Shown here: positions 7,749-16,344 of the stretch, one piece after another
How the letters are laid out: every line of letters starts with the position of its first letter
How positions within the stretch are numbered: position 1 is the first letter of the stretch
Assembly (NCBI GenBank): GCA_963730225.1
Contig: CAVSQX010000001.1
Coordinates: forward strand, 1,550,001 to 1,614,000
Length of the DNA stretch: 64,000 bases
From: CAVSQX01 sp963730225
GTDB taxonomy: Bacteria; Planctomycetota; Phycisphaerae; Tepidisphaerales; Tepidisphaeraceae
Reading direction: 5' to 3'
Position numbers and translations under genes: made by a program
Notes under the pieces: model-generated
Databases searched by the model: none
What the model was told of the DNA's origin: nothing
Seen by the model: only the letters and a program-made list of their open reading frames with translations

Positions 7749-9817
7749 TCACTGCGGTGGAACAATCCTCCGCCCCGCCTGCAAATAATCCCAAATCGCC
7801 TCATACTGCCGAGCCGCGTCGCCGTCGAGAATATTCTTGTAAAGCGTTTTTCCCGTCGCATCGCCAAACTGGGCCATGCGAGTCCCCGGCGAATAATAAA
7901 TCGGATGTCGCATCCACCGCAGATAAAAATCGTGGCGAAGCCGATCCGATGCGTACGCAAAATTCGGAGCCAACCCCTCGAACGGAGCCAGCGCCGGTTG
8001 CGCGCCCACCGCGTGACACGAAACGCAGCTGAATCCACGGCGTCCGCTCAGTGTTCTGCCGATCTCGGCCAGCTTCGGATCCACCGCCGTCGGCGTTTCC
8101 GCAAACGCAACGCCGTGCTGCATCGCCAGCCCGCGCGCAATTCCATCGGCCTGCTCAGGAAATGCCGGCATCCGCGCCGCCAGCCACGGCCGCGGATTGT
8201 AGAGAATCTGTCCCCCGATGAATTTCCGCATCCAATCGGCTCGCAACGATTCACCGGCCCACGTCAACGCCGGCGGATTCTGATCCCCCACCGGCTGCTG
8301 GTTATCCGGCGCCGGCGGCAAATCCTGCTCGATCGTGGCGACGTCCTGATCCATGTTCGACAAAATGCTCTGCCGGTCGTCCATGCCGTGGCACGCATCG
8401 CATCGCAGCGCCGTCATCTGCCGGGCCGCAAAATCCATCGGCGTGTCGCACCGCAGCGAATTCCATTCCTGCGATGCAAAACTCCGAATCGAATCACGCT
8501 GCTCGGCGCTGAAACCAAAATCGACGCCCAAACCAATCCCGCCCCGATCATCCGCCATGCACCCGCGCGTCCAATTCGCCTTGGCCAGATCGCCGGCCGC
8601 CGGCGATTGCGTCTTGCCGCTGGAATCCACGGCGTGGCAACTGATGCATCCAACCGATTGAAAAAGCCTTTGCCCGCGCACTGCATCCCCATTTTCCGCC
8701 GCGGCCGGGGTATCCGCATGCGCCACAAAAACGCCCCCAGCGCCGTCGCCTCCGCCTGGCTCAAATGAAAATCGGGCATCTTGCTCCACGCGAAATGCTC
8801 GTGCGGCTTGAGCAGAAACGCCACCAGCGCCGCGGCAGAATACTTCGCTCTCACCAATCGCAGCGGCACCCGATGCAGCTTCGGATTCGAATCGTCGATC
8901 CCCGGCGCGACATGACAGGCGACGCACCCAAGCCCATCGAACATTCGCGCTCCACCGGCCACATCACCCGATAACGGATCATCGCCAGCCGAATCGGGCG
9001 CGAGATACGCAGCGATGTCCCGCGCATCCTGAGTCTTTCCATGCAGCACCGCCGGCATCGAAGCGTCCGGCCAGAGTTTTTTTGGATCGGCGATCCACTG
9101 CGCGATCCATTGCCGCCGCAGCCGTTTGCCGACATCGCTCAGGTTCGGCGCATCCTGCCGCAGTTCCGGCATTTCCCCCTCCGCCGTCGCTCCGCCGCTG
9201 TGGCAATTCAAACACCGCATCGAAGCGACGAGTTGCCGACCCCTGTGAATCGCCGAAAAGTTCACCAGCGTCGGCTCCGCCGAATCGTGCGAAAAATACG
9301 TCGGTGGAATCGGATCGGGCGGGCGATCTTTCTCCGCCCACAGCAACCGAATCGCCGCGTCGCCGTCGGCGGGTGACGTGTAAATCACCTCGATTTTGTT
9401 CGCGCCCCGGTTCAGCGTGATCGGCGCAGCGGTCGGCGAATCAAATTCCCCGTGCAGATTCAGCACCGTCGCATCATTCAATTTCACCAGCAGATCACCC
9501 CGACCGCTCGCCGTGAACGATCGCACCAGCTTGATGCGCGTCTTGATCTGCCCGATCCACGTCGCCGTGAACCGCCCCGGCGGCAGCATCGGTGACGGCG
9601 ACGAACCGGCTGGCACGTACAACGCCACCAGCCGCGCCGCGGAAGAATCCACGATCGGCCCATCCGCCTTGGATCGAAATTGCAGCGTCAGCCCGGTTTG
9701 CAGATTTGCGTTTGGCGCCGGATTTTCCGCCGCCCCCAGTCGCCACGGACACTGCACCGCGATGACCGCCGTCGTAACCAGCAGCAAAAAAATCACCCGG
9801 CGGCCAAGTTCGGTCAT
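7749..9817 (-). CDS. Pentaheme c-type cytochrome with N-terminal PA14-like domain (frameshifted)
   Basis: An exported electron-transfer protein of about 690 aa. The N-terminus has a signal peptide, then a PA14-like beta domain (about residues 40-160). Heme motifs follow: CLNCH and CVACH in the first frame; CISCH, CDACH and CVSCH in the second. The first frame (8414-9817) runs to about LGAFLW, and the protein continues in the frame that ends at 7749. The switch lies near 8727-8738, where five A and five C occur, so a one-base error is likely. It starts one base after the stop of the substrate-binding protein gene and is the last gene of that operon. The electron donor and acceptor are unknown. 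Confidence 0.8.
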
Positions 9818-10786
9818 TCAATACACCGAATCAGGAAAGTAAAAATCCTTCGCATTTTCCGGCGTGATCAGCTCGACATCGAGCATCAGATGCCGCGGCA
9901 AAAACTGCTGAATCTGCGCCCGCTTCCCATCCCGCAACGCCGACGCCGCCATGTGAATTCCCGCCGCGATCATGCTCGGCGGATACGTGATGTCCGCCGG
10001 CGTCATCGGATCGTGATCCATAACCATCTTCACCACATCCTTCATTCCCGCCCCGCCGAAAATCCACATCTCCTTCTCCCTCCCCGCTTCCCGGATCGCC
10101 TGCATCGCCCCCAGCGCGATGTCGTCATCCTGCGCCCACACCGCGTCGATGTGCGGATACTGCGTCAGAAAATTCTGCATCACCTCCAGCCCCTTCTGCC
10201 GATTCCACATCGCCGGCTGATCTCCCAGAATGTGGATCTCCGGATAATTCTTGAAAACCTCCTTCGCCGCCGAAACGCGGTCCGTGTTCACCGTGCACGG
10301 AATGCCTTCCAGAATCACGATGTTCCCTTTTCCGTTCAATCGCTGGGCCATGTACTGCGCGCTCTTGCGTCCAAACGCCTTGTTGTCCCCTTCCAGAAAA
10401 ACATCCGCCACCGGCTGAAGAAATCCCCGATCCACATTCACGATAAACACGCCCCGATCGTGCGCTTCTTTCGCCACCGGCGTCACCGGCGCGCTCTCCG
10501 TCGCCAGAATCACCAGCCCATCCACTCCCTGCGTCAGCATGTTCTCGATGTCCGCGTTCTGCTTCTCCGGGTTTTCCGCCGTCTGATACGTCCACTCGAT
10601 CTCCGGATGCAGCGCCATCGCCCGTCGCGCCCACCATCCCACGCCCGCCGTCCATCCGTGATCCGCCGCCGGAATCGAAACGCCGATCCGCGGCCGCTTC
10701 GCATCCTCCGCCAACATCCGCCCCTGCGGCCACGTCAGCAACGCCATCGCCGCCGCCAGGCCGATCGTCAGAAATCTTTTCCTCAT
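9818..10786 (-). CDS. Sugar-type ABC transporter substrate-binding protein
   Basis: A periplasmic binding protein of about 322 aa of the ribose/xylose (PBP type I) family. The signal peptide spans residues 1-26. The mature part has the family pattern IGVSIPAADHGWTAG, NMLTQGVDGLVILATES, VFIVNVDRG, DNKAFGRKSAQYM, and the hinge strand AVWAQDDDIALGAMQAI. I chose the ATG at 10786, which has GGGAG six bases upstream; an ATG at 10801 is possible. It overlaps or abuts the permease gene upstream and the cytochrome gene downstream. The ligand is probably a sugar or sugar-like molecule. Confidence 0.88.
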   Translation of the reverse strand: MRKRFLTIGLAAAMALLTWPQGRMLAEDAKRPRIGVSIPAADHGWTAGVGWWARRAMALHPEIEWTYQTAENPEKQNADIENMLTQGVDGLVILATESAPVTPVAKEAHDRGVFIVNVDRGFLQPVADVFLEGDNKAFGRKSAQYMAQRLNGKGNIVILEGIPCTVNTDRVSAAKEVFKNYPEIHILGDQPAMWNRQKGLEVMQNFLTQYPHIDAVWAQDDDIALGAMQAIREAGREKEMWIFGGAGMKDVVKMVMDHDPMTPADITYPPSMIAAGIHMAASALRDGKRAQIQQFLPRHLMLDVELITPENAKDFYFPDSVY

Positions 10787-10787
10787 T

Positions 10788-11957
10788 TCACGCTCCCGCA
10801 TTTCGCCGGCCGACGCGCTGCACCAGCACCGCCGCGATGATAATAAACCCCTTCACCAGCCCCTGAAGATACGGCGAAACATCCAGAAAGCTAAGCATGT
10901 TTCCGATCACCCCCAGAATCAGCACGCCGATCACCGTCCCAAAAATTCCCCCGCTGCCGCCCGACATCCGCGTCCCCCCGATCGCCACCGCCGCGATCGC
11001 ATCCAGCTCGTACATCTGCCCCGTCTGCGAACTCGAAACCGAATTCAACCGTGACGCGATCAGCAGTGCCGCCACGCCGCAGCAGAATCCGCCCAGCACG
11101 TACGTGAGAATTTTCACGCGCGAAACATTGATCGCCGAGTAAATCGCCGCCGACGGATTGTTCCCGATCGCCCGCACGTACCGCCCAAACCGCGTCATGT
11201 TCAACATCACCGCCGCGACCATCGCCAAAAGCAAAAACACCATCACCGGATACGGCAGCACCGCCGCTGAACCCGCTGGCTCATGCCCAAAATTCAGTGC
11301 CATTCCCCCCGACCCCAGTTTCGCAAACAGCGTGTTGCTCGACGAGCGAAATTCTCCGCCGTCGGCCATCGTCTGCGCGATCGATCGATACGCTGCGAAT
11401 CCCCCCAGCGTCGCGATGAACGGCGCGATCTTCCCCCGGGCGATCAACACCCCGTTGAAAAGCCCCGCCAGAACTCCGGCCAGCAAAATCGTCCCGATTC
11501 CGATCGCCACGCCCCATCGTTCGCTGCCCGCCAGATGCAGGCTCACGCACTGTTTCGCCAGCCATTCGGTCGATGCATAGTACGGCAGATCCGACTGAAA
11601 CGTGCGGGCATCGTTCATGTCCGAGATGATCCCGCCCGCTCCGATCACCACGTTCATGATCCAGATGCCCGCCCCGCCCGCCATCGCCACCATCGATCCC
11701 ACCGACAGATCGATCCCGCCCGCGATAATGATGAACGTCATCCCCAGCGCCACCACGCCGATCGGCGAAAGCTGCCGCAAAACATTTGTCAGATTCTCCA
11801 GCGAGAGAAATCGGTCAGTTCCCTTGAGCCGGTGCTCGCAGATTGCCGTCAGAATAATCAGCAGCACCAGCGAAATCGCCGGCCCCGCCGTGTGCAGCGC
11901 AAACGCCGCACCCCGACGCAGATGGCCCGCCGAAGAATTCCGCATCGCATCGGTCAT
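10788..11957 (-). CDS. Sugar-type ABC transporter permease (RbsC/XylH-like)
   Basis: A 389-aa inner-membrane permease of the branched-chain/ribose BPD_transp_2 family, with about ten hydrophobic segments. Typical stretches are LSPIGVVALGMTFIIIAGGIDLSVGS, GLFNGVLIARGKIAPFIATLGG and DAIAAVAIGGTRMSGGSGGIFGT. An insert of roughly 50 residues after the GGIDLSVGS segment contains a periplasmic loop. It would pair with the binding protein encoded just downstream. No ATP-binding subunit gene is adjacent, so the ATPase must be encoded elsewhere. Confidence 0.88.
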   Translation of the reverse strand: MTDAMRNSSAGHLRRGAAFALHTAGPAISLVLLIILTAICEHRLKGTDRFLSLENLTNVLRQLSPIGVVALGMTFIIIAGGIDLSVGSMVAMAGGAGIWIMNVVIGAGGIISDMNDARTFQSDLPYYASTEWLAKQCVSLHLAGSERWGVAIGIGTILLAGVLAGLFNGVLIARGKIAPFIATLGGFAAYRSIAQTMADGGEFRSSSNTLFAKLGSGGMALNFGHEPAGSAAVLPYPVMVFLLLAMVAAVMLNMTRFGRYVRAIGNNPSAAIYSAINVSRVKILTYVLGGFCCGVAALLIASRLNSVSSSQTGQMYELDAIAAVAIGGTRMSGGSGGIFGTVIGVLILGVIGNMLSFLDVSPYLQGLVKGFIIIAAVLVQRVGRRNAGA

Positions 11958-11966
11958 CGCCCAAGA

Positions 11967-13511
11967 TTAACCGAGGCTGAAAAAATCTCGAATCCGCCGC
12001 AGCAGATCGTGCCGGGTTTCCCCTTCCCCGTCCGACTTGGCCGCGCTGGCCATTCCCGCTTTCACCGCATCCAGCTCCGCCCGCCGTTTGCTCAACAGCG
12101 CCGCGATCTCCTCCGCCAGCGCCGGCCGCCGCTGCAGCGCATCGGCAAACGCGATCCGATCCAGCCGATAGCAAATCACATCCGTCGCCGCGATCACCGT
12201 TGCTGCTCTCGGCTCGCCGGTCATCAATCCCATCTCCCCAAAAACTTCCCCCGCCTTCAGCCTCGTGATTTGCACGCCCGTTCCGCTGCCCGGGTCGTAC
12301 CGCACCTCGGCATCTCCCCGAAACAGAATGTACAGATGATCCGCATGATCTCCCTGCCGCGTGATCAACTCGCCCCGATGAAACGGCGCCAGCGTCAGCC
12401 GGTCGGCGATGTCGCGCCGCTCGTCATCCGTCAGCGACTGGAATATCTGCACCTGCTTCAGCGCCGCTATCCGTCGATTCAATTCCGCCTGAAATCGGCT
12501 CTTCTCCCGCTCCTGCCCTTCCACCGTCATGAAAATGCTCTGCGCCGGAATCGACATCGCAATCGCACTTCGCTGCAACGCCACGAAAATGCGGATGCGA
12601 AGAATCGAATTCGTCTGCTCGATTCGCGCAATGTCCGCCGTCCAGTACGCCAGCGCATACGAACACGAGCTATCCAGAAATTCCTTGAGAATGCACATCA
12701 TCGGCGGATCGCTCCCCACCCCTGGAATCGCATCCGCCCGTAAGCTCTGCTGCACGATCTCGATCACATCAAACGGGCTGTGCCGGTAATCCACATTGAA
12801 CGGCACCAGCGTCCGATGCAGCCGCGGCCGTCCCGACCGCCGCCCCAGCACCGTCACCTGTGTCTTCATCAGCACGCTGTTGGGAATCACAATCGTGTCC
12901 CACCCGCGCGTCTCGATCGACGTCTGCCGCCAGCGAATCTCGTGCACCAGCCCCTCGATCTCCCCCACCCGAATCCAATCCCCCACCGAAATGCTGCGCT
13001 CCATCTGAAGCGCCACGCCCCCCATGATGTTCCCCAACGTATCCTGCAAACTGAAGCCGATGACGGCCGTCACCACCGCGCTGGTCGCCACGATTCCAGT
13101 GAGATTCACATCATGATGGCTCAGCAGCGAGAGCGCCACCAGAATGTACGCCACGCCAACAATCGCATCGCGCAGAATCGGCGGCGCTTCCAGATGCACC
13201 GCCTCCAGCAAAACGCGAAACACCATCACCCCCGCCAGGCTCACGATGGCTATCGCCAACGCCCACTGCGATGCAAAATGCAGCCACCGATACCCCGGAT
13301 GGCTCGCCGGCGTTCCGTAATGCAGCAGCAACCCGCAGATGAGAATCCCCGGCCACGACAACAGCGCCAGCACCGCCGCCGCCCGGCATCTTCCCGCCGC
13401 CGACGGCACCGCCGCCCGCAAAATCATCGCCGCTAAAATCGTCCCCAATAAAACCCAATGGTAATACCCGCTCATCCCCGCCGCTGTTTGCACCGATTGC
13501 CAGTAGTTCAT
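11967..13511 (-). CDS. Mechanosensitive channel (MscS family) with C-terminal cyclic nucleotide-binding domain
   Basis: About 514 aa. N-terminal membrane helices (residues ~15-150) lead into the MscS pore helix and beta domain (VTAVIGFSLQDTLGNIMGGV, MERSISVGDWI, WRQTSIETRGWDTIVIPNS). A C-terminal CRP-type domain (~360-480) shows the phosphate-binding cassette FGEMGLMTGEPRAATV with the conserved Glu and Arg, so gating by cAMP or cGMP is plausible. The start at MNYWQSV is a choice; an upstream ATG at 13577 would add 22 residues. It is the first gene of the operon with the ABC permease (9-bp gap). Confidence 0.87.
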   Translation of the reverse strand: MNYWQSVQTAAGMSGYYHWVLLGTILAAMILRAAVPSAAGRCRAAAVLALLSWPGILICGLLLHYGTPASHPGYRWLHFASQWALAIAIVSLAGVMVFRVLLEAVHLEAPPILRDAIVGVAYILVALSLLSHHDVNLTGIVATSAVVTAVIGFSLQDTLGNIMGGVALQMERSISVGDWIRVGEIEGLVHEIRWRQTSIETRGWDTIVIPNSVLMKTQVTVLGRRSGRPRLHRTLVPFNVDYRHSPFDVIEIVQQSLRADAIPGVGSDPPMMCILKEFLDSSCSYALAYWTADIARIEQTNSILRIRIFVALQRSAIAMSIPAQSIFMTVEGQEREKSRFQAELNRRIAALKQVQIFQSLTDDERRDIADRLTLAPFHRGELITRQGDHADHLYILFRGDAEVRYDPGSGTGVQITRLKAGEVFGEMGLMTGEPRAATVIAATDVICYRLDRIAFADALQRRPALAEEIAALLSKRRAELDAVKAGMASAAKSDGEGETRHDLLRRIRDFFSLG

Positions 13512-13577
13512 GTCTGAGATGGTTCGCGGCCCGCAAAAGTATCCGCTCCGAGCGGACTCGACAAATGCGCCGTCCAA

Positions 13578-13911
13578 ATATCCGCCGTCCCCTCAAAACA
13601 GTCCCTGGGCGCGCCGAAAATTCGTTAGCGAACCCCAACAAATTATTGTCAACACCCAAAGACTCCTGAAACCTTCCTCCCCACCGCGCATCATTACTTC
13701 ATGTGAGCAATCGACGATAGCCGCCAAAAGCAACGCAGCCCGCGGCGGCCATCAATATTGAAGACCCGAGTTCGATAACCAACGCCCGCACGGGCTGCGG
13801 CGGGTCGCTCCCCTTCGAGCAGCGTGCGCTTCGGTTCAAAGCCGCCGCAATAGTGGCGGCTGCGCCCACGCCGTCTCCACAGGCGGAGGTCAAAACGAAA
13901 GGCCGTGCCCT
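13578..13911. other. Intergenic region, no gene recognised
   Basis: About 330 bases between divergent genes (MscS-type channel on minus, HtrA on plus). It must hold both promoters. I see no convincing protein, RNA gene or repeat; the short open frames here have shadow-like composition. Confidence 0.4.
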
Positions 13912-15441
13912 ATGTCCACCATCCGCAAATCCGCTGTATCCGTCGCCGTTTCCGCTTCCGTTCTCGGAGCGGCCGTTTTAGGCGTCCGACTTTTTCAGGA
14001 CGGGCAATTCGCCTACGCCGAGCAGAACGTCAACGCCACCCGTCAGCAACTTGCCAGCGTCGAAGATTCCTCCGATGTCTACCGCGATATTCATAAAGTC
14101 GTCGAGCCCTCCGTCGTGGAAATCCGCGTAACCAAAACCATTCCTCACGCCCAATCGCAGGTCCCCCCGATGTTCCAGCGTTTCTTCCATGATTTCGGCG
14201 GCAACGGACAATTCAACATGCCCCAGCAGCAATTCGGCAACAACGACGGGCAACCCGAAATGCGCGAAGTCGGCACCGGCAGCGGTGTCATCATGGAAGC
14301 CTCCAACGGCGTCGGCTACATCCTCACCAACAATCACGTCGCCGGTGGCGCAAGCGAAATGACCGTCACCCTCAGCGACGGCCGCGTCATCAAAGACGCC
14401 GAGCTTGTCGGCGCCGATCCCAAGACCGATCTGGCCGTCGTCAAAATCAAGGCCGATCGTCTCATCCCCGCCGCCTGGGGTGACAGCACCCAACTCGAAT
14501 CCGGCGATCACATCCTCGCCTTCGGCGCACCCTTCGGTTACGTCGGTTCGATGACCCACGGCATCGTCAGCGCCCTGCACCGTCAGGCCGGCATCCTCGG
14601 CAACGACGGCTACGAAAACTTCATCCAGGTTGACGCCCCCATCAACCCCGGCAACAGCGGCGGCCCGCTCGTCGATCTCAAGGGCCAGGTCGTCGGCATC
14701 AACACCGCCATCGCCTCCTCCAGCGGCGGATTCCAGGGCATCGGCTTTGCCATCCCCTCCGAAGAAGCCCATCCCATTTACGATCAGCTCAAACAATCCG
14801 GAAAAGTCACCCGCGGCTGGCTCGGCGTCGAAATTCAAAACGTCGCCGATGCCACCGACCAGGCCGCCAGCGAAGGCTACAAATCCCAGACCGGCGTGCT
14901 CGTCCACGGCGTCCTTCATGACAGCCCCGCCGTCGCCGACCTTCATCCCGGTGACATCATCACCAAGCTCAACGGAAAGACCATCGACAACGCCACCGAG
15001 CTGCGCGACGACATCGCCGTCGCCGCCCCCGGCAGCGAAGTAACCTTCAACATCTTCCGCGACGGCAAAGATCAGGACGTGAAAGTCAAACTCGGCGAGC
15101 AGCCCGCCAATCTCGACGCCCTTGCCGACTCATCCACCGGCCGCGAATCCCGCAGCGGCGCCGCGCTTGGCATGCACCTTGAAAATCTCACCGACGACTC
15201 CGCCCAGCAATTCGGCCTGTCCGAAAAATCCGGCGCGATCGTCACCTCCGTCGACCCCAACTCCCCCGCCGCCCAAGCCGGCGTCCGCCCCGGCGATCTC
15301 ATCACCCAAGTCAACCACCACGCCGTCAAGACCGCCGGCCAAGTCGACCGCGTCCTCGCCAAAGCCGACCTGAAATCCGGCGTCCAACTCCAAATCGACA
15401 ACCAGCAAGGCGAAGAATTGGTCTTCGTGAAACCCAGCTAA
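13912..15441 (+). CDS. HtrA/DegP-family serine protease with two PDZ domains
   Basis: A 509-aa periplasmic protease/chaperone (DO family). An N-terminal signal/anchor spans residues ~9-25. The trypsin-like domain shows the catalytic triad His142 (TNNHVAGG), Asp172 (KTDLAVVKI) and Ser248 (NPGNSGGPL). Two PDZ domains follow (around 300-390 and 415-505, the second with GAIVTSVDPNSPAAQAG). An insert rich in Phe, Asn and Gln (residues 86-115) precedes the protease domain, like the Q-linker/LA loop of DegP. It would degrade misfolded envelope proteins. Monocistronic. Confidence 0.93.
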   Translation: MSTIRKSAVSVAVSASVLGAAVLGVRLFQDGQFAYAEQNVNATRQQLASVEDSSDVYRDIHKVVEPSVVEIRVTKTIPHAQSQVPPMFQRFFHDFGGNGQFNMPQQQFGNNDGQPEMREVGTGSGVIMEASNGVGYILTNNHVAGGASEMTVTLSDGRVIKDAELVGADPKTDLAVVKIKADRLIPAAWGDSTQLESGDHILAFGAPFGYVGSMTHGIVSALHRQAGILGNDGYENFIQVDAPINPGNSGGPLVDLKGQVVGINTAIASSSGGFQGIGFAIPSEEAHPIYDQLKQSGKVTRGWLGVEIQNVADATDQAASEGYKSQTGVLVHGVLHDSPAVADLHPGDIITKLNGKTIDNATELRDDIAVAAPGSEVTFNIFRDGKDQDVKVKLGEQPANLDALADSSTGRESRSGAALGMHLENLTDDSAQQFGLSEKSGAIVTSVDPNSPAAQAGVRPGDLITQVNHHAVKTAGQVDRVLAKADLKSGVQLQIDNQQGEELVFVKPS

Positions 15442-15581
15442 TCGAGCCCTATTCTCCCCTCCCCCGGTACCCCCGGGGGAGGGCCGTTCCGCGAATTGGT
15501 TCTTCCGCCCGATGCCGCCCCCGTGTAGCCGCGAGCTTGCTCGCGTTCGTCCCCCCGCGCGACCATCTCACTATTTCACTC

Positions 15582-15926
15582 TCACCCCGCCCTCTTCCTC
15601 GACGGTTTCCCCGCCCTCCGAATCGCCCGATCCAGCTTATCGATCACCCTTACCGTCGCCGTCTGTTTCCCCGATTCAATCCGCGAAATCGTCTCCTGCC
15701 GCACCCGCGCCAGCTTCGCCAGTCGCTGCTGGCTCAACCCCGCCGCCCGGCGATCGGCGATCAGCCGCCGCGCAATCGAAGCGCGGGCAAAGTCGATGGC
15801 ATTGCGGGCGCCGTCGGAGTCGACGGCCGGAAGCGGCGGAAGCGCTTCGTCGTTCAACCGCTCGTATTCCTCCACGGGAACGAGCACAAACTGCCGTCCG
15901 TTACGTGTAATTGTTGCCAGACTCAT
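15582..15926 (-). CDS. XRE-family antitoxin/transcriptional regulator (HigA-like)
   Basis: A 114-aa DNA-binding protein. The N-terminus resembles a Phd-like strand (ITRNGRQFVLVPVEEYERL). The C-terminal helix-turn-helix is clear: AAGLSQQRLAKLARVRQETISRIESGK (about residues 62-88). This arrangement is typical of antitoxins of RelE/HigB-type modules, where the toxin gene lies directly upstream. Here only a short toxin remnant remains upstream (15936-15989), so this is an orphan antitoxin or a regulator. A type I-like self-repression is expected for the family. Confidence 0.8.
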   Translation of the reverse strand: MSLATITRNGRQFVLVPVEEYERLNDEALPPLPAVDSDGARNAIDFARASIARRLIADRRAAGLSQQRLAKLARVRQETISRIESGKQTATVRVIDKLDRAIRRAGKPSRKRAG

Positions 15927-15935
15927 AGTAACACC

Positions 15936-15989
15936 TCATTCGTCATAAACGTCCTGTCGGTTGGCAGTGCGGAACACCGTGATTCGCTT
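15936..15989 (-). pseudogene. C-terminal remnant of a RelE/ParE-type toxin
   Basis: Seventeen codons before the stop at 15936 read KRITVFRTANRQDVYDE, which resembles the terminal strand and tail of RelE/ParE toxins (pattern V-hydrophobic-RVxxRxxVY). It ends nine bases before the XRE antitoxin start, the usual toxin-antitoxin order. Upstream of this point the homology stops and a DUF433 fragment on the opposite strand begins. The short match makes this an inference. Confidence 0.45.
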
Positions 15990-16142
15990 CGCCGCGTCAC
16001 CGACATCCTCGACCTTCTCGCCGCCGGCGCTTCGCACGAGAAAATCCTGCGCGACTACGCCTTCCTCGAACACGATGACATCATCGCCGCCATTCTCTAC
16101 GTCGCGCGCCAGACCGACCACGTTGTGCTACGAACCGCATGA
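15984..16142 (+). pseudogene. 5'-truncated DUF433 antitoxin remnant
   Basis: The plus-strand reading ending at TGA 16140-16142 matches the C-terminal DUF433 helical domain: VTDILDLLAAG, HEKILRDYAFLEHDDIIAAILYVARQ. A complete protein would begin with a KPCIRGTRIPV-like segment; only a frame-disrupted trace (CCGTGATTCG) is left upstream, so the gene lacks a usable start. The stop overlaps the ATG of the following DUF5615-like remnant (ATGA), the usual arrangement of this toxin-antitoxin pair. Confidence 0.6.
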
Positions 16143-16210
16143 GGTTCCTTGTCGAGGATCAACTCCCCATTCAGTTGGCGGTCCATTTGAGCCACCCATG
16201 GCCACCTTGA
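16139..16210 (+). pseudogene. Truncated DUF5615 (PIN-like) toxin remnant
   Basis: The ATG at 16139 overlaps the DUF433 stop. The first fifteen codons read MRFLVEDQLPIQLAV, close to the conserved start of DUF5615 PIN-like proteins (MRFLVDxQLPxxLA), which has an acidic catalytic residue near the N-terminus. A stop arrives after 23 codons, compared with about 110 in an intact family member. The remainder is not recognisable downstream. Confidence 0.6.
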
Positions 16211-16344
16211 ACACTTAACTGAATACTCGCGTTGGCAAATAACGCTCCTTGGGCATCTTTTGCGAGCAACCATCGCGCACCCGCGAAACTTGCGCAGTGC
16301 ACCAAGAAATGTAGTTCTGCGGCTGTCGCTGCGGATTTTTACGA

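Noticed and set aside
11283..12743. A 486-codon plus-strand frame opposite the MscS and permease genes
   Set aside because: Arg/Pro/Gln-rich antisense product with no motif; the minus-strand genes are intact.
15537..16142. The whole plus-strand frame as one gene
   Set aside because: Only the last 52 codons resemble a protein family; the first part is antisense to the XRE antitoxin.
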